Source: Blasia pusilla | Lineage: Eukaryota; Marchantiophyta; Marchantiopsida; Blasiales | DNA length: 64,000 bases | NCBI GenBank assembly: GCA_050084515.1 | Contig: CM114272.1 | Location: 10,664,001 to 10,728,000, forward strand | Reading direction: 5' to 3' | In this document: positions 1-10,459 of the stretch, in pieces | How the letters are laid out: each line of letters begins with the position of its first letter | How positions within the stretch are numbered: the stretch's first letter is position 1 | Made by a program: the position numbers and the translations under genes | Notes under the pieces: generated by a model | The model's database searches: none | Seen by the model: only the letters and a program-made list of their open reading frames with translations | Told to the model about the DNA's origin: nothing

Positions 1-651
1 GAGATTGAGGCGTGGAGGCTCTACTATGACCCACATTATGTGTTATGGACGGAGCCGTTCCCAGATGAGGAGGAGGAGCCAAGAGAGGCTACTTTCTCTT
101 CCACTAGTGATGTTTTAGGAGGGGTCACTCGCACGGGAGAAATTGCACCGTCTAGTCGGGTTCATCCCAGGTTCAACCCTATGGTTGAGTTCTTTGCTGA
201 GTTGAGGCCGAGCTACCAGGGGGTACGGACGGAGACGTTGCGGAGCATCCATGACTTCCAGAGGCGCCCGGGTGAGAGTTTGCGTGAGGCTTACACTCGC
301 TTGCGCCGGTTGATCAATGTCACTCAGGGGATGATAGAGGCTCAGGCTATCCAGTCATGGTACGCGATGCTGGACCGGACCCTACGGACACATATGCGGG
401 AGGGGATGCTTCTTATGAACACCTCCCCTACGTTGAGAGATGTTTTTAGGACCACCGAAAACAATGAGCGCAACATGGCGGAGGAGAGCGTAGCCACCAT
501 GGGTTCTAGGCAAGAGCAGTCACGATTGTCTGCACTACCTGTGCAGAAACGTGGACTCCGAGATAGGTCAAGTGTGGCACCACGCGCTCAAGGAGGATAC
601 CGGGAGGCCGTGCCACAAAGACCTGTGCAATCATATGCGGCTCAGCAGTAG
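1..651 (+). pseudogene. gag capsid part, gypsy copy 1, N-terminus cut by window edge
   Basis: The frame is open from the first base. The first residues read EIEAWRLYY, matching AEIEAWRKYW in the gag of copy 2, so the start is off-window. A retrotransposon gag core is recognisable by conserved blocks shared with copy 2: a phenylalanine-rich stretch ending SYQGVRTETLRS, then ESLREAYTRLRRL and WYAMLDR. Gag would form the particle and package element RNA. The frame ends at TAG (649-651), directly before the zinc-knuckle segment, which continues in the same frame. Copy 2 has a stop at the same position. Confidence 0.85.
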
Positions 652-1330
652 CCGCCTACTATTACTTGTTGGTCATGTGGTGGAGCCCATCATCAGCGCA
701 ATTGTACTCGTTAGGGTCATGGACGTGTGCCTCAGCATGGAGGAGGAGATGGTGCTGCACCAGGAGGTTATCAGTGTGACTATTGTCAGAGGTTTGGTCA
801 TACACGCGCCATGTGTTTCAGTTTACATCCTGAGTTATGTCCGGACCGAGGGCCTGAGAGGGCACCAGAGCGAGTAGCCAGTGCGGGTGGGCCTAGAGAT
901 CGTGCACCAGGTGGACCCGTTTGGGGACGAGGAGCTGGAGTTGCCTGACGGGGTGGTAGAGCTGTCCATGGAGGAGGTAGAGTACCACCACCTAGACGCG
1001 CCGAGGGAGACGTCGGACGTGAGGCTCGGATGGCTGCTCAGATACAACAGCTACAAGAGCAGATTGCTGCTATGGCATTGTGGTTACCCGATGCCGGATC
1101 CGTGGCATCGACATCATATGGACCAGCAAGAGATCTCGAAGATCCTGGTTGGATGTGCGGGGTTGCCCAGATGAAGGCCGCCGTAGTTGTGACGCGTGGA
1201 GCAGCCGTAGAGTTGGATCCACAGCGAGGGGAAGCCAGAAAACAAACAAGGCTTCCTCTGTCTTTCACCTTGTCTAAAGCGATGAGGACCCCATCGATGG
1301 GTCCTCATCAAAGTTCTTCGAGACTTGGTG
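652..1330 (+). pseudogene. gag nucleocapsid zinc knuckles and linker, gypsy copy 1
   Basis: This continues the gag frame after its TAG stop. The first knuckle reads CWSCGGAHHQRNC (C-x2-C-x3-H-x4-C, one residue shorter than the usual spacing). The second reads CDYCQRFGHTRAMC (canonical C-x2-C-x4-H-x4-C). Such knuckles bind element RNA. An Arg/Gly-rich stretch and a short coiled-coil-like segment (QIQQLQEQIAAM) follow, then ELDPQRGEAR, which copy 2 also has. Extra stops and at least one frame change show decay. Confidence 0.75.
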
Positions 1331-1389
1331 ATGTTGTTGGTATGTAGGCACGGAGGGAGATGGGAGAAGCGAGTGTGACGACTCTTATT

Positions 1390-2076
1390 GTTGATGCTCA
1401 CGAGGGGCATGTGTCGAGCACATTGTTGGGGGCGGCCATCGTTGTGTACCACACTCCTTTATTTTCTGCTTCCGATGTTATGACGTTGGGGGGTACGCCC
1501 GCCGAGGCTTTTTGGCTGGCCGCTTCACTATGTAAGCGCGGAGTTGGAGTTCCTCCATCACGTTCAAAGGTGATTGCAAAGGAGGTGATGGATGCTCGGG
1601 CCGTCCACGTCAGATTCATGGCACGCTGCGGCTGCTAGGATGGCGGAGATGCCCGCAAGAATCGCGATAGAGCGTGCCATGGCTTCTCCTGGTGTTGTGT
1701 TGCTAGATAACCAAGGAGAGGTCTTCCGGTTGGTGAGTCCTTGAGGTAGAGCTTAAGGGTGAGTCGAGTACCACATAGTATATCACCCGACAGGAGGTCG
1801 TGGTGAGCATTTTCTCGGGACATCCTAGAGATGAGTCTGTGATGCGCTCTAAGGCGATAGTGAGTGATGCAGAGTCCTACGACGTCTTGGTTGGTGGAGC
1901 AGTGTTATACCCAATGGGTTTTCCCTGGATTACTAGGAGGAGTTAGCGTCCTACAGACCAAGATGGCAGTCAGGCAATGGGCGCCTTAGCTCATTACCCG
2001 TTCGATTCATAGGTGCAGTGATCGAGCAACGGTCGGGAGAGATGGCGACCTTAGCAGCATTTAGCAGTGCCATCAT
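1390..2076 (+). pseudogene. protease remnant, gypsy copy 1
   Basis: The segment aligns by eye with the protease region of copy 2. LLDNQGEVFRLVSP corresponds to MLDNRSGIFRLVSP, and AESYDVLVGGAVLYPMGF is almost identical in both. About 60 residues between these blocks, including the catalytic LLDSGA motif seen in copy 2, are missing here. The copy therefore cannot encode an active aspartic protease. Several stops interrupt the frame. Confidence 0.7.
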
Positions 2077-3066
2077 TTAGCCTAGTGATTTGATTGAGGG
2101 ATATGTCAATGCAGAGGATACTCCCATTCCTGACATTTCTATGGAGAGGAGTGTTATGGTAGCTACATCATTCCATGGAGGAGAGGTGCCACTGTGGGGC
2201 TCGACTGAGGAGCTTCGACGATTGGCAGATGAGCACGTGCAGACCGCGTGGAGCGAGGCGTTTGCACCGGAGCGTGACGGGTCTGAGGAACCTGAGGTAG
2301 CACGGAGTGCTACGATGACACCCTTAGATACCACACCCATTGTGTGGTTTATCTCGGAGGAGGGTATTCGAGTGTTAGATCTCTTTGGAGGGATTAACAT
2401 CGGGTTAGCTGTTGTTTTGCAGGGAGGAGTGCAAGTACAACAGTACCTGTATGTGGAGAGTGATGATGTTGCGAGGTGCGTCTCACTACGATATGTGGCG
2501 CGGTTATGCCTACGTTTTCTTGACTTATTGTCTGCGTCCACAGTACAGGGGTACCAGAGAGGGATATTTCGTTGTTGGGGGCGCAGGACTTAGAGCGGGT
2601 AGGGACCATTGATTTGGTCATTGACGGTTGGCCACGTTAGGGCCAATCGAGTGTTGGACGAGGCAGCAGGCTGGCTGACACTCGATCCAGCTTGTTTTGG
2701 GAGTTGTTGAGGGTCTTACGGCAGTTGCACGAGCATCAGTCTCGTTCTCCAGCCTACATTCTGGAGAATGTGCCGATCTTAGGAGACTCCAGGTCACGGG
2801 TGGTGACAAGTGCTCATCAGTGTATGCCTAGATAGGCCCAGCAGTGTTCTTGGATGCGGCGAGTGTAGGTTCTAGAGCCCATCGCCCGCGTCTATGGTGG
2901 ACCAACTTGGTGCCCCATGCGGTGTTACGGAGGGCCTATGCGAGAGTGGAGCGCCCCTCCCATTTGTTAGTTGATTCCATTCTGGATCCAGATCGTCGAT
3001 CATAGGCAGTGAGGCAGGATGATCGACCACCATTGACTGTGGTCAACAGGGTAGGCAGGCCGCGGG
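2077..3066 (+). pseudogene. C5 cytosine DNA methyltransferase domain, gypsy copy 1
   Basis: Motif I (VLDLFGGIN, SAM binding) is encoded near 2370-2400, followed by YLYVESDD (acidic ribose-contact position). The PC motif region reads DGWPR, so the catalytic Cys codon has become CGT (2635-2637) and a TAG follows. ILENVPILGDSR matches motif VI (ENV). A degraded RPRLWWT-like motif VIII region follows. Motif order I-IV-VI-VIII is canonical, unlike the permuted plant DRM enzymes. The domain lies between protease and RT. The 660 bp repeat beginning at 3067 cuts it before motif X. It is inactive as written. Confidence 0.8.
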
Positions 3067-3726
3067 CTCGGGGGTCTCACTTACACACAAATGCCCCATC
3101 ACGTGCGAAAAAGTTAGGGGTTTTTAAATTGCGTCCCTCGGAAGACTTATTAAGTTTTGTGGAAGAACAATAGGGCATAATTTATTCCATCAAACTCTTA
3201 TAAGAACAATAGGGTATTTTTTATTAGTCTTCCTTCCACGAAAGATGTTAAGATAAGATAGGGTTTATACATATCACTTCTACATATATTAAATTAATTT
3301 TTTTACAAAAATTAGCTTCCCCAACTAAAAAAAACAAATTTTGGGAAAAGCTTTAGAGGGAAGAAGGGAGTCCTTACTTTCAAGTTTCCTCTCAATTTGA
3401 GTTGGGTTTTTTGGGTCTAGGGTTTTGGCCTTCGGAGACAAGCTTTGAGCGGCAAATTGAGCCGCCACTTGAAGTCCCTTCCCAACCGAGTGCACAACTT
3501 TGGGTTCTGTTGCTCAAGGAGTGGTGGTGCAGCACGAGAGCGTGATCGGAAGAGGCTCGAGTCTACTTCCTACTTTCTTTAGGTTCTATCGCTCAAGGAG
3601 TGGTGGCGTAGTAGTAGAGTGTGATCGGGAGTGGCCTAGAAGTTGGTATGCTCCTTTATTTTCTTGCTTTCTTCTATGAGAGTATACGTATCGTGCCTCT
3701 ATTCTCTTGAGCGCTTTCCTTTCCTT
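3067..3726 (+). repeat. 660 bp dispersed repeat, plus-oriented copy, replacing RT of gypsy copy 1
   Basis: This block matches the reverse complement of 61736-62394 almost end to end. It runs from CTCGGGGGTCTCAC to GCGCTTTCCTTTCCTT. It is AT-rich in its first half and contains two diverged GCTCAAGGAGTGGTGG units. No open protein frame is convincing. It starts inside the DNMT domain and ends at the RT thumb/RNase H border, so about 1.5 kb of element sequence present in copy 2 is absent here. No target duplication is visible. It could be a solo LTR, part of another element, or filler from end-joining repair. Confidence 0.85.
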
Positions 3727-4362
3727 AAGCGGACAAAGGTAGAGGCTATCTCACGCATTCCACGCCCTACAGATGTGAGCCGTGTTTGCGCATTCATGGG
3801 ATTGGCGAACTTCTATCGGCGGTACGTCAAGGGATTCAGATTCGATTATGGTCCGCCGACCTTGCTGACCAAGGTGGATCACGAGTGGCACTGGGGGGAT
3901 GAGCAGGAGCAAGCATTTCAATTGCTCAAGGACAGGTTGACGTCTGTGCCCATCTTGAGGAGACCGATCAGGGAGCGTTCTTTCTAGTTGCACACAAATT
4001 GGAGCATGTTGGGTCTTGGAGCGGTGCTCACCCAACATGATGATGAGGGTAGAGAGTTTGTGATGGCTTACGCTAGCCGCTCAAACAACGTTGCAGAGGC
4101 GAAGTACAGCTCGTATGAGGGTGAGTGCTTGGTTGCAGTGTGGGTTGTTGCGCATTTTAGGTGTTACTTATTCGGCAACCCCTTTACCATCATCACTAAT
4201 CATCAGCCACTGAAGTGGTTGATGGAGTCCAACAAGCTTACAAGGAAGCGTGCGAGATGGGCTCTGTTGTTGCAAGAGTATGATTTTCAGGTGGTACATA
4301 GACTTGAGACGCTCAACCAGGATGTAGATGGGTTGAGTTGTAACCCATGCCCGAGTCAGTGA
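3727..4362 (+). pseudogene. RT connection and RNase H, gypsy copy 1
   Basis: The first residues TKVEAISRIPRPTDVSRV and FMGLANFYRRYVKGF are the standard Ty3/gypsy RT thumb/tether. They are followed by RNase H blocks GLGAVLTQHDD, VMAYASRSNNVAEAKYSSYE and TNHQPLKWLMES. RNase H degrades the RNA strand during reverse transcription. The first catalytic Asp is replaced (LHTNWS here against LHTD in copy 2), and a TAG precedes it. The polymerase palm with YIDD is missing because of the inserted block upstream. Confidence 0.85.
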
Positions 4363-4544
4363 GATACGACTGGAGCTCAATGGCATGGAGAGAGTGATGA
4401 GGATTCAGTGCCAAGATGGCACGCGTCAACCTATTTAGGCATGTTGGCTATGGAGAGCCAGAGTGTGGAGACTTCGATGGCGAGGTCTAGTGGAGAGTCC
4501 TTGGATCCCGAGGCCAGTGAGGAGACGACAAGTCGCTGAGATAT

Positions 4545-5806
4545 TCATGATGATGGAGTAGTCTTGGAGTACCTTCGTACTGGCAACGTTGCGAGCACTG
4601 TGGGTGCTAGAGAGCGAGATCGGATCCTACAGCGGGATAGACGGTTCTATTGGGAGGGGACACATGTTTTGAGGGTTTGGGAGGATGGCAGAGTACGCGT
4701 AGTGCCACATCCTTTGCTGAGAGCACGACTAGTGGAGCATGCCCACGAGGAGTTGGATCACTTTGGGGTGAAGCGGACGCACAGCTTGCTCCAGATTCAG
4801 TATTGGTGGTGAGGCATGCAGACTGACGTTCGGCAGTTTGTTGCCAAGAGCATGGTGTGTGATCGGGTCCGAGCATCGTTCAATGCTCCGACTCCACAGT
4901 TGCATCCATTACCAATCATGGCTTAGGATATAGATGGAGTTTGGATTTTGCAAGACCTTTGCCTTTGACGGAGCGTCATAGTCCTTATTTGTTGGTGATG
5001 GTCGAGCACTTCTCAAAGTGGATCGAGTTGGTTGTATTTCCTAACAAAGCGAGTGAGGGAGTAGCTTATGCCTTCCTTGACATAGTGCTGAGGTATATGG
5101 TGCACCGGCTGAGGTGTTGAAAAACCAGGGTACCGAGTTTCGCGGTGAGTTCCAGGCCTTGTGTGATCAGGCGCTCATCGACCATCGTACGATTTCGCGA
5201 GATCATCCCGAGGCGGATGGATTCGCGGAGAGAGTTGTGCAGACGGTGAACAGGGGTTTACGCAAGTATGGCTTGCAAAGAGGTCACCTAGGAGATTGGG
5301 AACTCCAGTTGCCGTGGTTGGCGATGGGATACAGATTCAGCAGGCACGCATCCTTAGCGTCTTTTTCACCGTACTTGCTACTTTATGGCCGAGAGCCAGA
5401 TTTACCTGCGGCCATTCGTCGAGATGCTGGTGAGGTGCTGGCCCTTGATTACCCAGATGTATGGATGCGAGCATGTTCTTAGAGGGTTGAGTTATTTCGG
5501 AGAGTGATGCCCATGGCGTTCGAGAACTTGGCGATTGCGCAGCATTGGGATACGTTGAGGTATGCGACTATTCGAGGTGGTGGTTATCGACCAACTATCT
5601 AGAGGTTTCATCAGGGAGATTATGTCTACTTGCAGCAGACGGCACCGACGATGTTGGATGTGATTGCAGGGCGCACTATCTTGAGAGTGCGTGACGTTTT
5701 GCCATCCGGTGTTCTCTTGCTGGAGGGACGCGATGATATGGTATGGAAGGACCATGAGCGTAATTGTGCACCATGTCACCTTACTAAAATTTATGGTACA
5801 CTGGAT
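4545..5806 (+). pseudogene. integrase, gypsy copy 1
   Basis: The zinc-binding N-terminus is recognised by HAHEELDHFGVKRT. Its Cys pair is damaged: MVCDRV remains but the preceding Cys is Met. The catalytic core shows the first Asp in WSLDFARP. The second catalytic position is Asn in LKNQGTEF (codon 5123-5125). The Glu lies in FAERVVQTV. The C-terminal part reads LPWLAMGYRFSRHASLAS, then a DNA-binding tail ending VWKDHERNCAPCHL. Integrase would insert the cDNA. Stops and frameshifts (for example near 4812 and 5480) break it. Confidence 0.85.
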
Positions 5807-5989
5807 CCGAGCTTAGCAATAGTTCCTGCAGGCTTACGTTGTATATTGTGTGGTTCTGCCCGTGGTGCGGCCACGATGCTAGTCTGTGATGGTTGCTCGA
5901 GAGGTTGGCATATGGCATGTCTGACGCCACCTCTCACTAGGGTTCCTCGGGGATGATGGATGTGTCCCAGATGTACATAGAGGAGATAC
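5807..5989 (+). pseudogene. PHD finger at the integrase C-terminus, gypsy copy 1
   Basis: The C4HC3 pattern is complete: CILC, then CDGC in MLVCDGCSRGW, then WHMAC, then CPRC after a Trp. It lies directly after the integrase tail, where chromoviruses carry a chromodomain. A TGA sits inside the finger just before the last Trp, and a TAG follows the final Cys pair. PHD fingers typically read histone H3 tails. A targeting role here is inference from that family knowledge and from the position. Confidence 0.85.
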
Positions 5990-6152
5990 TAGGTAGGTTT
6001 CAATCCCGACTTTTTCTCTAAGATGGATGACAGGAAGGCGACTAACAATGGGGTCACATAAGCACCCAGCCTTCTTGCTCTTAGCGTCCGAGAGATGTAT
6101 GTCATGGTAGGTAGGGATAGATCGCTATCTGGAGTTAGAGGGACCTAACCAC

Positions 6153-6166
6153 CAGCAAGGGGGGCG
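6153..6166 (+). promoter_or_regulatory. polypurine tract, gypsy copy 1
   Basis: AGCAAGGGGGGCGA lies a few bases before the terminal repeat that starts near 6175. This is the expected site and composition for the plus-strand primer of reverse transcription. Copy 2 has a matching tract (GTTAGGGGGGGCAAG) at 41041-41055. Confidence 0.6.
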
Positions 6167-6174
6167 ATTGGATA

Positions 6175-6938
6175 TATTTTGGTACTTCTTGTCTCGTTGT
6201 TTGGATGTCATGAGTTAGCATGGGATCATGCGTGTTTGTGTGTGTGTTCGGTGACAGCGATGTATGTTATGTAGCGATGTATATGCGCACGACAGCTGTC
6301 ACGTCCTTTAGGATAGATCGGTGAGATCTAGTAGAGTGTCTTCAAGAGTAGTGGAGGACAGGCCTAGGAGGTCGAGGATGACCTATTGAGGCCCCGGGAA
6401 ACCTCAGAGAGCAGGTTTCCCCTTCGTTTTGGCTCATTTGAGCCATATTGAGGAACTTACTATTTTAGGTAAGTACCATTTTAAGTATATGATCAACTTT
6501 ATATTTTTGGTAAGTGGCCCTTGACCTCCTACATCAGGTCAAGAGCCAAGGAGGTGACTTGGGAGAATAAGTTACCATGGAGAGAGCTTGGGAGAGGGGA
6601 AGGGTATATATCCCAAGGAGAGAGAGCTTGAGAGCTCATTCTCTCTTTGTTGAATCTTTTGGCAGGAGGCGGCGGAGCTATGGTCCCTTGCCTTGTGAGT
6701 ATAACCCAAGCCTCTCATTAGGAGAGTGGGTTTGGTTTGACATGAGGAGAGTGCACACCTTTGAGAGCTATGGTATGAGATTGTGTAGAGAGAGACTGGA
6801 TCTTACTTTAATTAGAGATATTTTGGTACTTCTTGTCTCGTTGTTTGGATGCCATGAGTTAGCATGGGATCGTGCGTGTTTGTGTGTGTGTTCGGTGACA
6901 ACGATGTATGTTGTGTAGCGATGTGTATGCGCACGACA
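6175..6938 (+). repeat. compound 3' terminus A-gc-B-A' of gypsy copy 1
   Basis: Segment A (6175-6294) and segment A' (6819-6938) are near-identical direct repeats of 120 bp. Both start TATTTTGGTACTTC and end GCGCACGACA. Between them are the bases gc (6295-6296) and segment B (6297-6818), which begins TGTCACG. The join reads GACAGCTGTC, a perfect palindrome. B contains a TATA-like GGGTATATATCCC. Copy 2 has the same architecture with different B sequence. The element edge is inferred to be GACA at 6935-6938 by analogy with copy 2. Confidence 0.8.
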
Positions 6939-7861
6939 ATGCCTTCCTTACTGCGAGGTGGTGTTTGGAGTATTCGGCGGAGAAACAACTCCCGTCTGGA
7001 GTTCTTGATAGCATCGTGAAGTTGGAGGCTCGCTTATATACGAAGTGGGAGAATAAGTCTGGTTTCAAGGCTGTCGTTGATAAAAGCGGCTTCTTAGACA
7101 TAGTAGCAGGGTGGAGTCAGAAGGGTGGATCATCATTCAATGTCTACATTGACACCAACATGAGCTTTGTGGGCTATGTTTCCCTCCCTTATATTTATGA
7201 CATTTTCCCTTATGGTGCCATGCCAGATGAGAGCAAGGACACTGTGTGGAATAAGGTGGTGCAGTACGAGGGAACCCACAAGGTGTTTATCGTCACCCTG
7301 CATGAGCATCACTTTCTGCTAAGGGTTGCAGCCAAGTCGATCACCATGGTAGATACCCTAGGTTCCCGTCTAGACCGGGAATGTAAGAAGGCATACCAAA
7401 TCTTCTTCAACTCCAAGGCATCTATTGTGGTGGATAACGTATTCGACTATTCCATCAAAGGGAATGATCTCCAATAACCACCGGAATAGTGCTTGTTGGT
7501 GACATGGCAAAATTTGCCCATTTTTTCCTTGACGAGTACGGCCTCCACGAACATTAGCAATATTTTTTTCAGCTACATCATCGCAAAGGCTAAGGACTGG
7601 GATGTGGACCTGCACAGTTTGGACAAGGAATATCAAAAGAAGAATAACGATAAGTTCCAAGCTATCTACGAAACCCTAAAGCAAGCTCTCCAAATTGATT
7701 TCACGAGGATTGTTCTGACTCTGAGGGAGGGAAGGTTTAGTTGGAGTGACTTCGCCGATGGACTCAATAAGTATATCCGTGAGGTTCAGAAGGAGATTAT
7801 CAACCCTGCCACGGATGAGACACTCTTGCGATTGAGCAAGAAGAGACCTCACCGAGGATAA
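6939..7861 (+). CDS. unrecognised protein, probably a broken gene flanking gypsy copy 1
   Basis: An open frame runs from the end of the gypsy terminus to a TAA at 7475-7477 (about 180 residues, including ITMVDTLGSRL and KKAYQIFFNS). A second frame at 7493-7861 encodes a charged helical protein containing LHSLDKEYQKKNNDKF and IDFTRIVLTLREG. Codon texture is protein-like in both. They may be parts of one gene or of an older transposon interrupted by gypsy copy 1 and a frameshift. The VDTLG...L...C..AY pattern faintly recalls a plant domain of unknown function, but I cannot assign it. Confidence 0.45.
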
Positions 7862-8676
7862 TAGGTAACTGAAATGATATTGTATTTTGATGCCATTGAG
7901 TATATTTATAAATAGAACGTGAAATATAGCATATTGAAGCAGATGGATTAAGAAAGTATGTTGCCAAGGTTTGAGCTTGTCGACGTGACAGATATAGCAA
8001 TGGATGAGACTCTCCTCCGATTGGAAATTTATTGTCTACAGTTGTAAATTCTCTGGTTCTAGATATTTGTAGTCTTGTACATCGAGAATTGTAACATGTT
8101 GCAAAGAATGGAAGCTAACATTGCGAGAATTGTAACATATTGCAGAAAGTAGAAGCTAAAGATTGTGAAGCCATGTGATAGTTGGGGATTTTTTTTAATC
8201 ATCTCGAATTGGAACTTGAGTTCCAAATCTTATATATTGCTTTCATTTAATGATCGTGCGATGCACTTGTCATATGACATGTGTGTACAATTTCTTCTTG
8301 TAGAGCTTGCATCCTCAGCGTTGTCATCCTCTAGATCGATTGGAATTATAGTTCCAATCACCTTGCTCCTAAGATCCCTACGTCGAAAATAAATATAGAA
8401 TAGAAACTTTGGTTCTAATTGTGTCCCAAGGTGCCGCGCCCGCCAAACGTTATTTGGAGCCATACTTGGACTAAGTCCAATTGTATCCTAAGATCCAATT
8501 CCTTCCGTAGAAGGCATCCGATAAAGGGAAATCCCCATCTTCGATTGGAACTGTAGTTTTGAATGGCCTGCTCCTAACATTCCTACGTCTGAGAAACCAA
8601 GGGTGTACAACATTGTATTCCCTAACAACACATCATATGACTCTTCCGGTGCCGTAATCGCCCGAGTGCACTACTA
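7862..8676. other. no gene recognised
   Basis: Moderately AT-rich sequence without a convincing frame. It contains loosely repeated phrases such as GAGAATTGTAACAT(A/G)TTGCA (about 8085 and 8128) and TTCCAATCACC/GTTCTAATTG blocks. These look like decayed repeat sequence. Confidence 0.5.
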
Positions 8677-8983
8677 AAGATTGAGTTACAATAAAGCTCA
8701 TGAAACACCTGAACTGCTATATTTGGCACTCACACAAAGTAGGGAAGCTTAATCTTGGTTAGTCAGTTAAGCGCGATTATCTTAACTAGGGTTAGTTAAT
8801 CACAGTTAGTCTAACTCGAGACTATGATTAAGATTACGGTTAGGGTTTCTTGTACATACGCTATATAATTGAGAAGGAGACCAGCCTCCACTCATTCTCT
8901 CATTGCAAATTTTGTTCTCCATGGTGGTATGTGAGTATGAGAGTCATTTCCCACCACTTATGCTTCTTTAGCAATTTTCCACA
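8677..8983 (+). repeat. 5' LTR of copia copy A
   Basis: About 300 bp matching the reverse complement of 14551-14848. It ends ...TTTTCCACA directly before a tRNA-Met-type primer site. The exact left edge is uncertain because both copies diverge near AAGATTGAGTTACA. CTATATAATTGAGAAG near 8860 is a plausible TATA region. Confidence 0.75.
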
Positions 8984-8995
8984 TGATATCACAGC
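8984..8995 (+). promoter_or_regulatory. primer-binding site, copia copy A
   Basis: TGATATCACAGC resembles the initiator-Met tRNA complement TGGTATCAGAGC used by most plant copia elements. The equivalent in copy B reads TGGTATCAGAG. It starts immediately after the LTR. Confidence 0.7.
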
Positions 8996-9499
8996 AAAAG
9001 GAGAACATTACTTGAAATTCTTGGTGTTTGAGGAGAGAAGAGAGTCAAGAGAAGGCATAATTTCAATTTGGGAGAAGGAAATTTTGTTCAGAGCTCGGTG
9101 GGTGCAGATTTCAAGTGGAGCTTTGACGGTGATAAAACTTTTGAGGCGTTTTTTAGGGCTTTCCCGATCGATGTAGCCATCTAGGTCTGCAACGGCTAGA
9201 GCGACGCCAAAAGCTAGTTCTAGCCACCTTGTAGGGATTTTTGAGAGCTTTCCAACGCATCCAAACTTGCTTGAGTCTGACATATTGAGCTCTTGCAGTA
9301 GCAATTTCAAGTTAGGAAAGTGCAATTAGTCAAGAAAAATTGTCTAGTTTGCTCTCTACATGTCAATTTCGACTAGTTCTTTCATATAGTTGATCAATTT
9401 TGGAAATTTTCATGTCGATTTATGTATAGGAGTGGTCTATGCTTCAATTGAAGCAAAAGGGTGCCTGAAATTACGTTTTGGTGGGTAAAATCATTCGTC

Positions 9500-10340
9500 A
9501 TGGAGTATTCCTCAGAAACAATCACAGGAGAGAAGTTAGATAAGCAGAATTATAATGTCTAGAAGTTTTGCATGAAAAAATTTCTCATGGGTCAAGAACT
9601 ATGGGAGCTTGTGATAGGTGATGAGGCCAAGCCAGAAGGTGACTCAACAGATTTGAATGTTCGCGCTTGGAACAAACGCGCAAGGCAAGTAATCCACTAC
9701 ATTTCGATAACTATCAATTCGCCAATGATAGGTCACATTCAAGATGTTGATACTCCGAAGGAAGTCTGGGATGCATTGGAAAAGTTATTCTAGACATCTA
9801 CAAAGGCCAGAAAACTTCAATTGAAACTGCAATTGAATTAAGTGAGGAAAGGATCGTAGACATCAATGATTATGTCTTGAGTATTAGACATATTGTGGAT
9901 CATTTGAATAACATTGGAGTGATAGTTGAAGATGATGATCTGATTCTGTTCACTCTTCAAGGCCTTCCAAAGGATTACAAGTCCTTTGAGACTTCTATCT
10001 CCGTGAGAGAGAAGTATCCAACCTTTCAAGAGTTAGTCCCACTATTAATCAGTCAGGAGATGCGCATAGTAGGCAGCAGTAGCTCGTCTAATTTGCAAGA
10101 GAGTGCTCTATTTGGAGGTAATGGACCAAACAGAGGCAGGGGTCGTGGAAGAAGCTTCCGTGGTCATGGTGGATATTGAGCATACGGAGGAAGAGACACT
10201 CAATATAACATCATTCAATCAACTACGAACCAATATCATACACAATCACAAGATGGTGATGGTGGAAACCGTTGGGATCGAGGTCAATCACATAGGGTCC
10301 CTGGATCTTGCAATTATTGTGGGATAAAGGATCACTATGC
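9500..10340 (+). pseudogene. copia gag, copy A
   Basis: From ATG 9500 the protein begins MEYSSETITGEKLDKQNY. It continues with copia gag (UBN2-type) landmarks WNKRARQVIHYI, VDTPKEVWDALEKLF and LPKDYKSFETSI, then an Arg/Gly-rich tract. A zinc knuckle CNYCGIKDHYAKFF follows, whose last Cys has become Phe. Several stops and a frameshift near 9840 interrupt it. Copy B carries the same region inverted. Confidence 0.8.
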
Positions 10341-10459
10341 AAAGTTTTTCTTAAAAAAAGAAGGCAGATATGAAAACCATAGCCTTACAACAACAAAATT
10401 ATGTGTAGCAGCAAGATCATGGGTAATATGAAGAACAACAACATTTACAAACCGAGCAC

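Larger units (their letters stand above)
1..6938 (+). mobile_element. Ty3/gypsy element with DNMT and PHD, copy 1 (5' end outside window)
   Basis: The order is gag, zinc knuckles, degraded protease, DNMT domain, a foreign 660 bp block, RNase H, integrase, PHD finger, polypurine tract and a compound 3' terminus ending in GACA at 6935-6938. The domain order matches copy 2 at 22754-41635. The reverse transcriptase core is missing and its place is taken by the 660 bp repeat. Stops and frameshifts occur throughout, so this is a dead copy. The left end lies before position 1, so the target duplication cannot be tested. Confidence 0.9.

Noticed and set aside
6175-6938. Simple 3' LTR of gypsy copy 1
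   Set aside because: The A and A' duplication around B and the conserved GACAGCTGTC join show that it is not a plain LTR, so it was described as a compound terminus.
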